Positions 1 through 9,988 of a stretch of DNA of 64,000 nt are shown in pieces. Each line of letters opens with the position of its first letter. Within the stretch, counting starts at the first letter, position 1. Source of the DNA: Planctomycetota bacterium (GTDB lineage: Bacteria > Planctomycetota > UBA1135 > JACQFD01); NCBI GenBank assembly GCA_016200225.1, contig JACQFD010000039.1:124001-188000 (forward strand), written 5' to 3'. Under the pieces are notes generated by a model, which saw only the letters and a list, made by a program, of their open reading frames with translations, had not been told where the DNA came from and did no database searches. The position numbers and the translations under genes were made by a program.

Positions 1-3000
1 CGCGAGCGCGGCGTTCCCGGTCCCCGCGCCGGCGGCGGTTCGATCCGCGATCTCTTTTCTTAATGTTTCGTCTTCGCCGCACTTGTCCGCTGCCGTGCGT
101 ACGAATTCTGCATAACTATAAAGTCTGGGCGCCTGCTGCGGATGCCGGAGATAACGAAAAATGGAGTCGACCGCTTCTTTATATTTTCCGAGTTCAAAAT
201 AAGATCTCGCGAGCGAGTCGTCGTCGGTTTCCACGTTCGGCTCAATGTCGCGGGCTTGTTCCAGCAAGACGCGCGCGTCCTCGTGGAGTCTTAAATTTGT
301 ATAAAAACGCGCCATCTCGACCAGCGCGGAGAGGTTTCGCGGATCGTCATACGCTTTCGGCAGCGTTTCGCGCGCTTTGTCTGTCTGCCCTTTATTAATA
401 TAAATACCGGCGAGTTGTTGGTAAAGTTCGTTGCGATTCCAGCGACTTTGGTTTGTCGCCGCCATTTTTTCGAGGATGTCGATGACTTTCGCCGAGTCGC
501 CCGCTCGTTGATAATATTCGAGAAGCTGCGGAAGCGCCGTCGCTTCGGACCCGGGCCTTGCCGCGATTTTTTGCATCGCGTCGATGGCGGCGGATTCCTC
601 GCCGAGCAGCATGGCGACTTGCGAGAACGTAAATAAACTATCCGCATCTTTCGAATCCTTGGCGCAGTTCTCTTTAAGTTCGGAATAATATTCTTTAAGT
701 CTTCCGGCCCGAATATAGGCATCCGTCAGCGGCGCGCGTTCGCCGTTTCCGTCGGAGCCGGCCTCGCGCCGCGCGAGCACGTCGGCCTTGCGAAAGTAAG
801 AGATCGCCGCGTCATGGTCCTTTTTTTTCATATAAAGAAGGGCCATGCGCTGCAATATTTGCGCATTTCGTTCGCCGTTCTTTTCGAGATAACCGCGAAT
901 CATCTCGATGGCGTCGTCCACGAGATCGTGCGATTCATAAATTGTAGCGAGCGTCAGGCGGTCTTCGCTTTTCGAAGGATCGAGAATTTGCAACCATAAC
1001 TTTCTTGCCGCGTCCTTCTCGCCGAGGGTGAACAGTACATTTCCTTTGTCGACGCGAAGCAGATTGCGTTCTGTTAACATTCCGACGGATGTGGAAACGG
1101 TTCCCGTTTCGGATCCGGGGTTGATCTTCTCGAGCTTTTCAAGCAACTGCAACGTCGCCCGATGATCGCCGCGGCCGCGCGCAAGCGACATTCGCAATGG
1201 ATATAAATAAACATTCGACGGCTTTTTCGTCAACTCGGCGAGTTCGCGCTCCGCGCCCGAGGCGTCCGCATTGGCGACGCAATAAGCGGCGCGGATAAGA
1301 TTCGACGTTTCGCCGGACGCGGCGGCCGCGACGGACTCGACTTTGTCTTTTAATATATCAAGATCGTTGAAGCCCCGAAACAATTCGACGAATTGCGTAA
1401 ACATTCCCTCCTTAGCCTGAAATCCCGTGGCGTCCTTGATCGCGTCCACGGCAATTCCGATCGCTCCGGGAAGATCGTTTAATATTATTTTTAGTTTCTG
1501 CCGCCGCAGCATCGTTTGATTCAAGATATCTTTGGTCCGGCCTTTCTCCGCGATTTCCCGCTCGAGCGCGTCGGAGGCCTTTTTGTACAGTTGATGCTGC
1601 TGATACCATGTCGATAACTTAAACTCCCCGCCGGTGGCGGCGGCTTTGACGCGCGGTTCGTTCAAGAGCGCCTCGGCGGCGGCCATGTTGCCTTCATAAA
1701 CAAGAATTTCCGCGAGCGAAATCGCCGACTGCGCGGGTTCGCTCAGATCGTGTTCGATTTTCTTCCGCAAATGCGCCTTCAGTTCGTCAATATTACCATT
1801 GACCCGGATATAACGATCCAAGAGCGAGAGCACCTCGTCCTGGTGCGGAGCCAGTTTCTCGGCCTCGCGAAGTTGTTGTAATGCCTCCGGAAACAGTCGA
1901 TCGTGAAACAGGCGCCCGGCGAATTTGAGTCTTTGTTTAATATTCTTCGGATCTTTCTCGACCGCGGCGCGCAATTCGTCGATCGACTGCGATTTGTTCT
2001 TGCCCATGCGCGCCTCGAGCGCGGCGAGTTCCTGATGGACTTCGTCCTGCGCGTAAGCGGCGGTTCCCCGTTTGTTAACAACTAGAATCAACACGCGATG
2101 GGCTTCCTCCAATTGATTCGCTGCGACGAGCGCCCGGGCGTAGCCGCGGGCAAGATCTGTATTATCGGGCTCGTGGCCGTATAACAGACGGTAGATCGGA
2201 AGCGCGACGGCGCCGAAATTATAATTATCGATCAGCGAGACGACATTCCACGACATCCAACGGAACGTCGCCACGTCGTCGCGCGCGAGATCGCGCAAAA
2301 CGTCGGCCGCTTTCGCCGTCAGCTTACGATCGAGATATAATTTAATGATCGCGACGTAATTCTCGCGCACTGAATATTTAGCATTGCGCGAAGCGCTTCC
2401 CCAGCCGTAGCGACTCCCGAGGCTCTGCCAGACCCATTCGTTGCCTCCGCCGCCGGATGCCGGAGGGGGAGTCGGTTGGATTCTGCGCGGCTCGGGTTCC
2501 GCATCCTTGTTCGCGATTCGATTGAGTTCGCGTTTTCTTTGTATCATTTTGTAATGCGTCGCGATCGCATCTTCATAATGTTCGGCGCGGTCCTGCAGCA
2601 GCGCGACGACATTCTGAATATCAAATTCGTCCGGAAGTTTCGCCGTGACGGAAACATAAAAAGCCAGCGCATCGTCGAATTTTTTCTGAAATTGTAAAAT
2701 CTCGGCGTAACGGATCGCGGCGTCTCGCACCGCTTCGCGCGCGGCGGGTTTGTCCGCCGCGGCGAACGCCGCGAGCGCGGTGTCGTAGCGTTTCTTATAT
2801 TCGGCCTCCGCGAGGGAAAAGGCTTTGTTATTGGTTAATAATAATTCGCACGGCCCCGTCTGTCCGTGGGTTCGCAATAGATCGTAGGCATCGATTGTCC
2901 GGCCCCCGAGTTCGAGAATGCGCGCGCGGCAAACCATGGCCGTCGCCACCGCGTTTTCCGATGGTTTGATATAACCGAGGATGCCGTCGCGTTCGTGATT

Positions 3001-6000
3001 CTTCTCGATTGCGCTCAATCTATCAAATAGCGGCTCGGTGCCTTCGTAGAGTCCATAATCAAACATCAACCGCGCCGCCGTCGAAAGAGTATTAAAATCC
3101 TCATGCCCGCGCATCTCGATTTGTAAAAATACCGATTTTGCCTCGTCCTTGCGATCGAGCTTGGCGAACGCCGTCGCGATCGCGAAGCGCACCATGTTTT
3201 CGGTAATATAACTGTTCGCGCCCGATGCCAATTCCGTGGGCGCCGGCATCTCTATTTCAAACAATCGCCGGAGATCCTGCGCCTTCACTCGGCGTCGCAC
3301 GTGCGCCGGAAATCGTTCCAGCATGTCGCGGCGCCGTTGTCGGAAATTCATATCGGCGGATTCGCGCGCCGCGGCCTCGGCGCCCTCTTCGGGTACGATC
3401 GAAAGTAAATATTGAGATAACGCGAGCGCCTCGGTAAATTGTTTATCGCGCATGCAGCGTTGGATCAGGGCGGCGTGCAGGCGCGCCGATTTCGGAAATT
3501 CGGCGAGCGCGATTTTTAGTATTGTTTTAGCTTCTTCCTCGTGCCTTCCGATGTCGAGGAGGTTCGCGAGTTCGATAAGACCGTGCAGCCGCGCCGTCTT
3601 GAGCGGCGGAGGAGCGGCCGCGCCGACCGGCAGCGGCAAGCCGAGAGCGGTCTTTAATTGTAATATGCGATTCTCCGCCGCGGGCTGGTCGTCGCGGAAT
3701 ACGTGCTGCGTCCGGTCGTCGAGGTACGCCTCCCACGATCGCGCCGTGTAGTTCGGCGGAAATATGCCTTTATCGAGCGTGAGCGCGCGCACTTCGTCCG
3801 TGAGCGCCGCGGCCTCCTCCGGATTCTTATGATCATAACTTAAAAAATTCACCGCGCATTGATACACGAGCATGTTGCGAGGTTGGAGACGCGTCTCGGC
3901 TTTTATTAATTCCGCGAATTCCTCGAGCATCCCCTTCGATTCGAAATACGATTGAATCGAGCCGAGGGTCTGCGCGAGATTATTCACGTCCGCCTGCGCG
4001 CGATCGTCGTAATCGTAATAATACCAACTGTCATTATAATCATAACGGTTGGAGCGCTGCTCGTCCGTTTCCTTCTCGTCGCGTTTGTCGACGCGAACGG
4101 CCGCAAGCAGACGCTTTCCACAGGCGAGCGCGTCGTCTTTGCGCCCCAGTTCGAAATAGAGAGTTCCAAGCTGCACGAGCGTTTCGAAATCGTCGCCAAC
4201 CTGGCCGAGCACGCGTTCGAGCGTCGCCATGGCTTTTTCGCGGTCGCCGCGCTGACGATACAATTCGAATAATTTATATTGCAATTTCGCGTCCGACCCG
4301 TTCTTTGCGGCGGCGCGTTCGAGCGAGCCCGCGGCCTGGTCGAACAGTTGATATTTACTAAAAAGTTTCGCGGCGCGATCCGCGTTGCGCACCGATTCGG
4401 CCACTTCCGACGCGCGCGCGACCTGTCCCGCGAGAATCCACTCCTCGGCGATTTTGAGCGCCATTTGATCGCGGTCGCTTTTCGGTAATTTTAATAATTT
4501 CTCGTAATTCTGGACGGCCTCGTCGTGCCGTTCGACGAGCGAGAGAATCCGGGCGCGCTGCGCGAGCAGCGCGGCATCGTCCGGTTGATAATTTAATAAA
4601 TTGTCGAGGAGATCGAGTGCGAGTTGATATTCGAATTCTCGAATATATATATCCGAAAGCAGGAGCGGCGCTTCGGAATCATACGGATTGTCCTCGACGC
4701 GCTTCCGCAGGGCCCGTGTCTCGTCTTCGATCTGTCCGAGTTCGGAGAGCAATTCATAATATCGTTTGCGGGCATTTTCACGCACGTCGTCGTCGGTCGA
4801 ACGCATGGCCGCGATCACGGCTTCCTTCGCTTTCTCGGGTTCCGATAATTTTTTATAAATATTAGCGAGATCGAGTTTGTAACGGCCCTCCTCGGGGCGG
4901 AGCCGCACGGCCTGCTGCAGGCATTCGGCGGATTTATCGTATAATCCGATTTGAAAATATAATTCGGCGACCTCTTTGAACGCGGCCGGGTTGTCCGGCG
5001 ACGACTTGAGGATTTCTTCATATAAAGAAAGCGCTTTCTCCTGATCGAACAGCGACAAATGGATGCGCGCGATTTCCTTCAGATACTGCCGGCGGCTTTG
5101 CGGCGATTTATCAATAATTGCCTGAAAATGCTTCAGCGCGAGTTCGGGCTCGCCCGCGTCCTCATGCAGGCGCGCGAGGTTTTTGTGAGCTTCCTCGAGG
5201 CCGGGCTCGCGGCGCAGCGCGCCTTCGAACAATTGCACTGCAAATGTAAAATCGCGCTCCTGCATCGCGAGTTTTCCGGATATCAAATACGAAGCGCGGT
5301 CGGGGTCTTTCTTTACTTTTTCTCGGGCGGCCGCCCGCAGCGCCGCGAGTTGATTGTTGCTTCGCGCCGCGCGCAGGAGCCGGTCGACCGACGCCACTCG
5401 GAGATTCATTTCCTCCGCGAGATCGATCGATTGTTGTAATGTCGCCGAACCCGCCGCGAAATCGCCGGACTCGAGTTGTAAATCGCCGAGCGTCGATAAT
5501 AATCGCGGATCGTTCGGGCGGAGCGCGATCGCTTTTTCGAGGGTCGAACGCGCGCGTTTCAGGTCTTTGAGTTCAACCCACGATTGTGAACATTGCTCGA
5601 GCATCGACGCGTTGCCCTCGGCGATTTTTTCGGCGCGCTCGAGCGCGGCCGCCGCTTCGGGCGCCCGTTCGCGCCTGCCGAAGAACGCCGCGAGATCGTT
5701 ATAATGCCTCATTTCGCGAGGCTGGAGTTCGATCGCTTTTTCGTACATCGCGATCGCTTCCTTCTCCATGCCGTAAAAGTTATATAAATCCGCGAGCCGA
5801 ATGCATAGATCCGTATCTTTGATTTTCTGTTGAAATAATTTTTCCCATTGTATTTTCGCCTGCTCGAGGCGTTTGTCTTCGGCAAAGATCTTTCCGAGTT
5901 CAATATACAAATCGATTTCATCGGGATGGCGCGCGAGCACGCGCTGATATTCCTCGATCAGGCGATCCTTCGCGTTCGCGGCCGCGAGAACGGTCAATAA

Positions 6001-7002
6001 GTGGCGGCTGAGTTTTATATCGTCCGGAAAATCCTTCACCGCGTCGTCGAGGACTCCGCGGGCCTCGTCGCGCTTTCCGGATTCTTCATAAACCTGCGCG
6101 AGAAATTCGCGGCAATCGGCGTCCTTCGGATTTTGTTGTATTTCGCCCCGCGTGGCGGCGGCGAGCTTGTCGAGCATTCCCGATCGTTTATGAATTCCGA
6201 GAATCTTATTATATACGTCTTTTTTTAACCAATTGCCGCGCCCCATCAGCGCGAGCGCCGTGCGATACGTCGCGAGCGCGTCGTCGATTTTTATTTGTTG
6301 TTCCTGCAAACGGCCCATTTCGACGAGCACGCGGCACCTTTTTGACGGGTCATCGCCGGCGAGCTTTTCCGTTTCTTTAAATTCAACGATCGCTTCGTCC
6401 TGCAATCCGTTTTGCGCGAGCGCCAGCGCGACTTCGAGTCGAAGATTAAAACTACTCGGTTCGGTGCGCGCGATCGCGCGAAAGGCGTCGCTCGCTTTTG
6501 TACGATCGCCCGATGCTAAGAATGCGCGTCCCCGCAGGCGCTGGACTTCCTGCGCGAATCGCGGATCGTCGGTTTTCGCGGCCGCGTTTTCGAACGATGC
6601 GAGCGCCTGCTTGGGATCGTTGCGTTTTAAATAAAACTCTCCGAGCAGTCTGGCGGTCTGCGGTTCCTTCACGTCGGATTTCGTTAATAATTGTATCGCA
6701 TTCTCGATCCGTTCGGTTTTTGCATACAACCGCGCGAGCACGATCGGCGCGGAGCGGTCGGTTGGATCGTCTTTCAGCGCCTTTTCATAACTATCGACGA
6801 GTTCTTTCAGTTGATTCTTCGCGACGGCGGCTTCGACGAGTTTATCGAATGAAAACTCATGAAACGGTTTTCGCGATAGATAATCTCTGTAGCGATCGAT
6901 CGCGCGTTGCGCGTCGCGGGTCTCGGCGCCGTCCTGAATATTTACAACAATTGGCGCCGACGCAATGCAAAGAATCGCGGACAGTCGAAGTCGATCTCTC
7001 AT
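1..7002 (-). CDS. Giant secreted TPR protein (C-terminus beyond window)
   Basis: The frame read leftward from the ATG at 7002 stays open to base 1, giving at least 2334 residues with no stop in the window. The N-terminus (MRDRLRLSAILCIASAPIVV) is basic and then hydrophobic, as in a signal peptide, so export is likely. The rest is an almost unbroken series of TPR-like helical hairpins with repeated A-L/Y-A-K-A-L and 'NDPKQALASFENAAAK'-type stretches, which suggests a long superhelical scaffold. It is the last visible gene of the minus-strand train, 99 bp after the stop of the toroid protein at 7102. No catalytic motif was seen. Very large TPR proteins are common in planctomycetes; the specific function is unknown. 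The start is supported by the signal peptide; there is no strong Shine-Dalgarno. Confidence 0.85.
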   Translation of the reverse strand, partial: MRDRLRLSAILCIASAPIVVNIQDGAETRDAQRAIDRYRDYLSRKPFHEFSFDKLVEAAVAKNQLKELVDSYEKALKDDPTDRSAPIVLARLYAKTERIENAIQLLTKSDVKEPQTARLLGEFYLKRNDPKQALASFENAAAKTDDPRFAQEVQRLRGRAFLASGDRTKASDAFRAIARTEPSSFNLRLEVALALAQNGLQDEAIVEFKETEKLAGDDPSKRCRVLVEMGRLQEQQIKIDDALATYRTALALMGRGNWLKKDVYNKILGIHKRSGMLDKLAAATRGEIQQNPKDADCREFLAQVYEESGKRDEARGVLDDAVKDFPDDIKLSRHLLTVLAAANAKDRLIEEYQRVLARHPDEIDLYIELGKIFAEDKRLEQAKIQWEKLFQQKIKDTDLCIRLADLYNFYGMEKEAIAMYEKAIELQPREMRHYNDLAAFFGRRERAPEAAAALERAEKIAEGNASMLEQCSQSWVELKDLKRARSTLEKAIALRPNDPRLLSTLGDLQLESGDFAAGSATLQQSIDLAEEMNLRVASVDRLLRAARSNNQLAALRAAAREKVKKDPDRASYLISGKLAMQERDFTFAVQLFEGALRREPGLEEAHKNLARLHEDAGEPELALKHFQAIIDKSPQSRRQYLKEIARIHLSLFDQEKALSLYEEILKSSPDNPAAFKEVAELYFQIGLYDKSAECLQQAVRLRPEEGRYKLDLANIYKKLSEPEKAKEAVIAAMRSTDDDVRENARKRYYELLSELGQIEDETRALRKRVEDNPYDSEAPLLLSDIYIREFEYQLALDLLDNLLNYQPDDAALLAQRARILSLVERHDEAVQNYEKLLKLPKSDRDQMALKIAEEWILAGQVARASEVAESVRNADRAAKLFSKYQLFDQAAGSLERAAAKNGSDAKLQYKLFELYRQRGDREKAMATLERVLGQVGDDFETLVQLGTLYFELGRKDDALACGKRLLAAVRVDKRDEKETDEQRSNRYDYNDSWYYYDYDDRAQADVNNLAQTLGSIQSYFESKGMLEEFAELIKAETRLQPRNMLVYQCAVNFLSYDHKNPEEAAALTDEVRALTLDKGIFPPNYTARSWEAYLDDRTQHVFRDDQPAAENRILQLKTALGLPLPVGAAAPPPLKTARLHGLIELANLLDIGRHEEEAKTILKIALAEFPKSARLHAALIQRCMRDKQFTEALALSQYLLSIVPEEGAEAAARESADMNFRQRRRDMLERFPAHVRRRVKAQDLRRLFEIEMPAPTELASGANSYITENMVRFAIATAFAKLDRKDEAKSVFLQIEMRGHEDFNTLSTAARLMFDYGLYEGTEPLFDRLSAIEKNHERDGILGYIKPSENAVATAMVCRARILELGGRTIDAYDLLRTHGQTGPCELLLTNNKAFSLAEAEYKKRYDTALAAFAAADKPAAREAVRDAAIRYAEILQFQKKFDDALAFYVSVTAKLPDEFDIQNVVALLQDRAEHYEDAIATHYKMIQRKRELNRIANKDAEPEPRRIQPTPPPASGGGGNEWVWQSLGSRYGWGSASRNAKYSVRENYVAIIKLYLDRKLTAKAADVLRDLARDDVATFRWMSWNVVSLIDNYNFGAVALPIYRLLYGHEPDNTDLARGYARALVAANQLEEAHRVLILVVNKRGTAAYAQDEVHQELAALEARMGKNKSQSIDELRAAVEKDPKNIKQRLKFAGRLFHDRLFPEALQQLREAEKLAPHQDEVLSLLDRYIRVNGNIDELKAHLRKKIEHDLSEPAQSAISLAEILVYEGNMAAAEALLNEPRVKAAATGGEFKLSTWYQQHQLYKKASDALEREIAEKGRTKDILNQTMLRRQKLKIILNDLPGAIGIAVDAIKDATGFQAKEGMFTQFVELFRGFNDLDILKDKVESVAAAASGETSNLIRAAYCVANADASGAERELAELTKKPSNVYLYPLRMSLARGRGDHRATLQLLEKLEKINPGSETGTVSTSVGMLTERNLLRVDKGNVLFTLGEKDAARKLWLQILDPSKSEDRLTLATIYESHDLVDDAIEMIRGYLEKNGERNAQILQRMALLYMKKKDHDAAISYFRKADVLARREAGSDGNGERAPLTDAYIRAGRLKEYYSELKENCAKDSKDADSLFTFSQVAMLLGEESAAIDAMQKIAARPGSEATALPQLLEYYQRAGDSAKVIDILEKMAATNQSRWNRNELYQQLAGIYINKGQTDKARETLPKAYDDPRNLSALVEMARFYTNLRLHEDARVLLEQARDIEPNVETDDDSLARSYFELGKYKEAVDSIFRYLRHPQQAPRLYSYAEFVRTAADKCGEDETLRKEIADRTAAGAGTGNAALA

Positions 7003-7101
7003 AGGGTCGCTGGGGGACAATCGGGCATGCGCGGTCGATCTGACGGCGCGCAACGCACGACATATCCTACTTTCCCGCGGCGGTTGCCGCCCGATCGGAC
7101 C

Positions 7102-8361
7102 TTACCGCTGAAGAATCGGGAGGTACGAGTCTTCGGTGCGCAGAACGATGACGCACACGGAGGTGCCGAACACGCGGCCGTAGGGGTCGTTCCAGAATCC
7201 GATTTCCTCGCGCGTTTCCGAGTGCTCCAGAATTTTCTGCGAGCTTATTAATTGAACGACCGCGCCGCGATACCAGCCGGCGAACACGTCGGGGTCGCGA
7301 AACTGGCGAAACGCCTGCGCCAGATATAACAATTCGTAATAGGGCCACTTTTCCGTGTTGGTATTGTAGCCTTGACGCCGCCGCGTTTTCAGTTCCGACT
7401 GCACGTAACGCATCGCCCGGTCGATGATTTCCGAATCGTAATCTCCCGTCGCGTTCAGCGTGGAAATGGCCGCCACCGTCAGCGCCACGGAGGTTTCGCG
7501 ATCGGCGATGCGATACCGAAACGCGCCGTTGTCGCGCTCGGCCGGATTGATTTTTTGTGATTTTCGAACATATTCGACGGCGCGCTTTATAACATTTGAA
7601 TTGACGGTGATTCCGGCGTCCTTCGCGGCGCGCAGCGCCTGCACCATCGTTATTGTTACAGATCCCTCGTGGTCGTCGTTGCGCGTAGGTGTATAATACC
7701 ATCCGCCGGTCGTTCCCTGCGAACTCTCGATCTTATGAACGGCCGCCGAAAGTATCTTTAATATTTCATCGCGGCGCGCCGACCCGTCGGCGATGCCGCC
7801 CATGCCGAGAATTTGCGAAAGCGCGAGTGTGGCGTAACCGTGGCCGTGCATGCGCGAGAGATTGTCGCCGTCGGCGCCGAGATAGGCTTCATATCGATCG
7901 GCGCTGAAATCCGCTTTTTTTAATATATAACTGATCGCGAGTTTGACATTTCTCGCATAGGGTCCGCGCGTCTCCGTGTTTCCGTCGGCCATGAACGCGA
8001 GCGCGGCGAGCGCCGTGATGGCGAATGGCGCGCGTCGTTCCGGCGATTCGTCGGTGGAAAAAGCAAAGGATCCGTCGTCCTGGTTTTGTCGCTTTGCAAG
8101 AAAACGAAGCCCTAGATCGACCGCGCGGCGCATCTGCGCGCGCAACGCCGGATCCGCCAGCGTGCCTTCGCCCGCGACCGGCGGCGGCGTATCATTAGCT
8201 TTAGAATTTGTTTTTGAAGCGTCCTGCTGGCGTGCGACGACCTGTTGCAGCGCTTTCGGATCCGCGACGGAAGCGGCGCGATTGCGTTCGTCGTCGGCGG
8301 CGCAAAACGGCGCGAACACACTAATAATAACTATTGATACAATTACGGCTCGGGAACGCAT
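7102..8361 (-). CDS. Secreted squalene-cyclase-fold (alpha/alpha-toroid) repeat protein
   Basis: This is a 419-residue protein beginning at the ATG at 8361. That start gives a clean signal peptide (MRSRAVIVSIVIISVFAPFC); the frame is open further upstream, but the extra residues are not signal-like. Repeated motifs of the prenyltransferase/squalene-oxidase family are visible: 'KRQNQDDGSFAF', 'SSQGTTGGWYYTP' and 'TITMVQALRAAKDAGI'. The DXDD acid motif of true squalene/hopene cyclases is absent, so a binding or scaffold role in the envelope is more likely than cyclisation. It resembles the protein at 15475-16698 (shared 'ITM/CQ-ALRAA' and C-terminal 'LPILQR'/'LPIFQR'), so the two are probably paralogs. 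Its place in the MoxR/BatA train suggests co-function with that system; the function is otherwise unknown. Confidence 0.85.
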   Translation of the reverse strand: MRSRAVIVSIVIISVFAPFCAADDERNRAASVADPKALQQVVARQQDASKTNSKANDTPPPVAGEGTLADPALRAQMRRAVDLGLRFLAKRQNQDDGSFAFSTDESPERRAPFAITALAALAFMADGNTETRGPYARNVKLAISYILKKADFSADRYEAYLGADGDNLSRMHGHGYATLALSQILGMGGIADGSARRDEILKILSAAVHKIESSQGTTGGWYYTPTRNDDHEGSVTITMVQALRAAKDAGITVNSNVIKRAVEYVRKSQKINPAERDNGAFRYRIADRETSVALTVAAISTLNATGDYDSEIIDRAMRYVQSELKTRRRQGYNTNTEKWPYYELLYLAQAFRQFRDPDVFAGWYRGAVVQLISSQKILEHSETREEIGFWNDPYGRVFGTSVCVIVLRTEDSYLPILQR

Positions 8362-8420
8362 CGCCGCGCCGTGAATATAACGGTTGAATCCGCCCACGCG
8401 TTCGTTCCGGCTCCGAACTG

Positions 8421-8873
8421 TTATTTCCCGGAGGCGCTCTTCGAAGTGCGAGTATAAAAATCCTGAATCCACCTTCTGTAGCGCATGGGCAGGTCGTCGG
8501 TCTTTTCATTCGAAAACGTCCCGCGGAGATGCTCGGGAAGATCGCCCCAGCGGTCGGTCGCTTCGTGATCGCGCTTCACATGCTCTGTATCATATTCGCG
8601 CGGTTTTTGTTGTCCATTCCCCGGCGGGTCGTTCGATTTTCTGTTATCTTCGGGATTGCCGCCGTTTTTTGGCTCCTTGGGCTGTTTTCCGTCCTGCGGA
8701 AGCGTGGGCGCCTGCCCGGCTCCATTGGCGGTTTTTTCCTCGTTTTGTTGTTGTTGCTTTGGCTGTTCGCCGGAGGGTTTGTCGGCGGTATTATTGTTAT
8801 TGTTCGCTTGACCCTGACCCTGTCCGTCACGCGGAGGTTTCTTTAGTCCGTGATTGTTCGGCTTGTTATTAAT
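8421..8873 (-). pseudogene. In-frame remainder of the interrupted small secreted paralog
   Basis: Immediately after the TGA at 8874-8876 the same frame continues without any stop for 150 codons, to a TAA at 8421-8423. The translation matches the C-terminal two thirds of the full-length paralog at 9216-9986: a Q/N/P-rich linker, then 'RWGDLPEHLR', 'DLPMRYR' and 'WIQDFYTRTSKS'. Comparing the last roughly 60 codons of the two copies I count 18 synonymous and 9 amino-acid-changing codon differences, which indicates selection on this frame since duplication. There is no good internal start codon near its beginning. It is either a recently cut gene, an assembly error, or a region reached by readthrough. 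Confidence 0.75.
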
Positions 8874-9188
8874 TCAAGTGCCGCCCGGACACTCGGGAAT
8901 CAGGTCCATGATTTTCTGAATATTATCAGAAACAAGTTTCTGTCTTCCCAGCGCGTCCCTGGCGACTTCTTTACAGTTCGACGCGCTCACTTGAATGGCG
9001 GGCGCGTCCTTGCCGGCATCGAGCAGGAGTTTGTCGATTTCCTGAAGATCCTTTTCAACTTTCTTGAAAAGCTCCTTGATCTCCTGCTCGGGATTTCCGC
9101 CGCCGGCGATTTGTGCATTTACGTTCCGCGCCGCGCCGAATGCCACGCCGAGGAAAATTGTGAATTTAAGGAGCGAAGAAGTTTTCAT
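8874..9188 (-). CDS. Short secreted paralog (104 aa, ended by TGA)
   Basis: This encodes 104 residues with a signal peptide (MKTSSLLKFTIFLGVAFGAA) and a helical core almost identical to residues about 33-95 of the neighbour at 9216-9986 (shared 'GGNPEQEIK', 'LFKKVEKDLQEIDKLLL' and 'AGKDAPAIQV'). It ends at a TGA after 'LIPECPGGT', exactly where the paralog enters its Q/N-rich linker. 'AAGGT' lies about 12 nt before the ATG. Unlike the paralog it has two cysteines, in 'SNCKEV' and 'PECPGG'. It may be a functional truncated form or the first half of a broken gene; see the adjoining segment at 8421-8873. Confidence 0.7.
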   Translation of the reverse strand: MKTSSLLKFTIFLGVAFGAARNVNAQIAGGGNPEQEIKELFKKVEKDLQEIDKLLLDAGKDAPAIQVSASNCKEVARDALGRQKLVSDNIQKIMDLIPECPGGT

Positions 9189-9215
9189 ATTCTGCTTACC
9201 TTGGAGTTGAATCGT

Positions 9216-9986
9216 TTATTTTCCGGAGCCGCTTTTCGAAGTGCGAGTATAGAAATCCTGGATCCACTTTCTGTAACGCATCGGCAGATCGCCGGTGTTT
9301 TCGTTGGAAAACGTCCGCCGGAGATGTTCGGGCAGATCGCCCCAACGATCGGCCGCTTCACGATCGCGTTTCACGCGTTCTGTATCATAATCGCGGGGCT
9401 TTTGTTGTCCGTTCTTCGGCGGTTCGTTCGATTTTTTGTTATCATCTGGATTGCCGCCGCCTTTCGGATCCTTGGGTTGCTGGCCGTCCTGCGGAAGCGT
9501 TTGAGCTTGTCCCGCTCCGTTGGCCGTTTTCTCGTCGTTTTGTTGTTGTTGCTGAGGCTGCTCGCCGGAAGGTTTGTTGTCGGGATTGTTATTATCGCCC
9601 TGCGAACCCTTGCCGCCGCCTTTCGGCGGCTTGCTCAATCCGTGGTTTTGTTGCGAATTCTTTCCGCTGCCGCCTTTGCCGTCGGGAATCAAATCGAGGA
9701 TTTTTTGTATATTTTCGGAAACCTTCTTTTGGCGATTTAGCGCGTCCTTGGCCACGTCTTTACTATTCGCCGACGTTACTTGTATAGCCGGCGCGTCCTT
9801 GCCGGCTTCAAGCAGGAGTTTGTCGATTTCCTGAAGGTCTTTTTCGACTTTTTTGAAGAGATCTTTGATTTCCTGCTCGGGATTTCCGCCACCGCCCGAT
9901 ATTTGTGCATTTGCGGCGCTCGATGTCCCGAGAACGGCGCCGAAGGCGGCGCCGGCGATGAGAACCGTTTTTAGTAATGAATTCAT
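9216..9986 (-). CDS. Small secreted protein with helical core, Q/N-rich linker and conserved C-terminal motif
   Basis: This is a 256-residue protein. A signal peptide of about 28 residues ends near 'SSAANAQ'. It is followed by a charged helical segment (about 35-95), a low-complexity Q/N/P/G-rich linker (about 96-200), and a conserved tail of about 50 residues with 'RWGDLPEHLRRTF', 'PMRYRKWI' and 'DFYTR'. The layout (secreted, flexible linker, W-G-x-L-P...Y-R tail) suggests a small partner of the larger coiled-coil and membrane proteins encoded just upstream. Its ATG lies 2 bp after the stop of the 1006-residue coiled-coil gene, with 'AAGGAAG' about 13 nt before the start. It is tandemly duplicated at 8421-9188. 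I do not recognise a named family; the function is unknown. Confidence 0.8.
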   Translation of the reverse strand: MNSLLKTVLIAGAAFGAVLGTSSAANAQISGGGGNPEQEIKDLFKKVEKDLQEIDKLLLEAGKDAPAIQVTSANSKDVAKDALNRQKKVSENIQKILDLIPDGKGGSGKNSQQNHGLSKPPKGGGKGSQGDNNNPDNKPSGEQPQQQQQNDEKTANGAGQAQTLPQDGQQPKDPKGGGNPDDNKKSNEPPKNGQQKPRDYDTERVKRDREAADRWGDLPEHLRRTFSNENTGDLPMRYRKWIQDFYTRTSKSGSGK

Positions 9987-9988
9987 AA

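Noticed and set aside
8874..8876. TGA as a selenocysteine codon
   Set aside because: The sequence just after the TGA is AT-rich and forms no strong hairpin, the paralog has no cysteine at the matching position, and no selenoprotein family is involved.
8850..9740. Open plus-strand frame of 296 codons opposite the small secreted paralogs
   Set aside because: It is antisense to two genes with signal peptides and conserved protein motifs; its own translation has no recognisable domain and mirrors the duplicated repeat.
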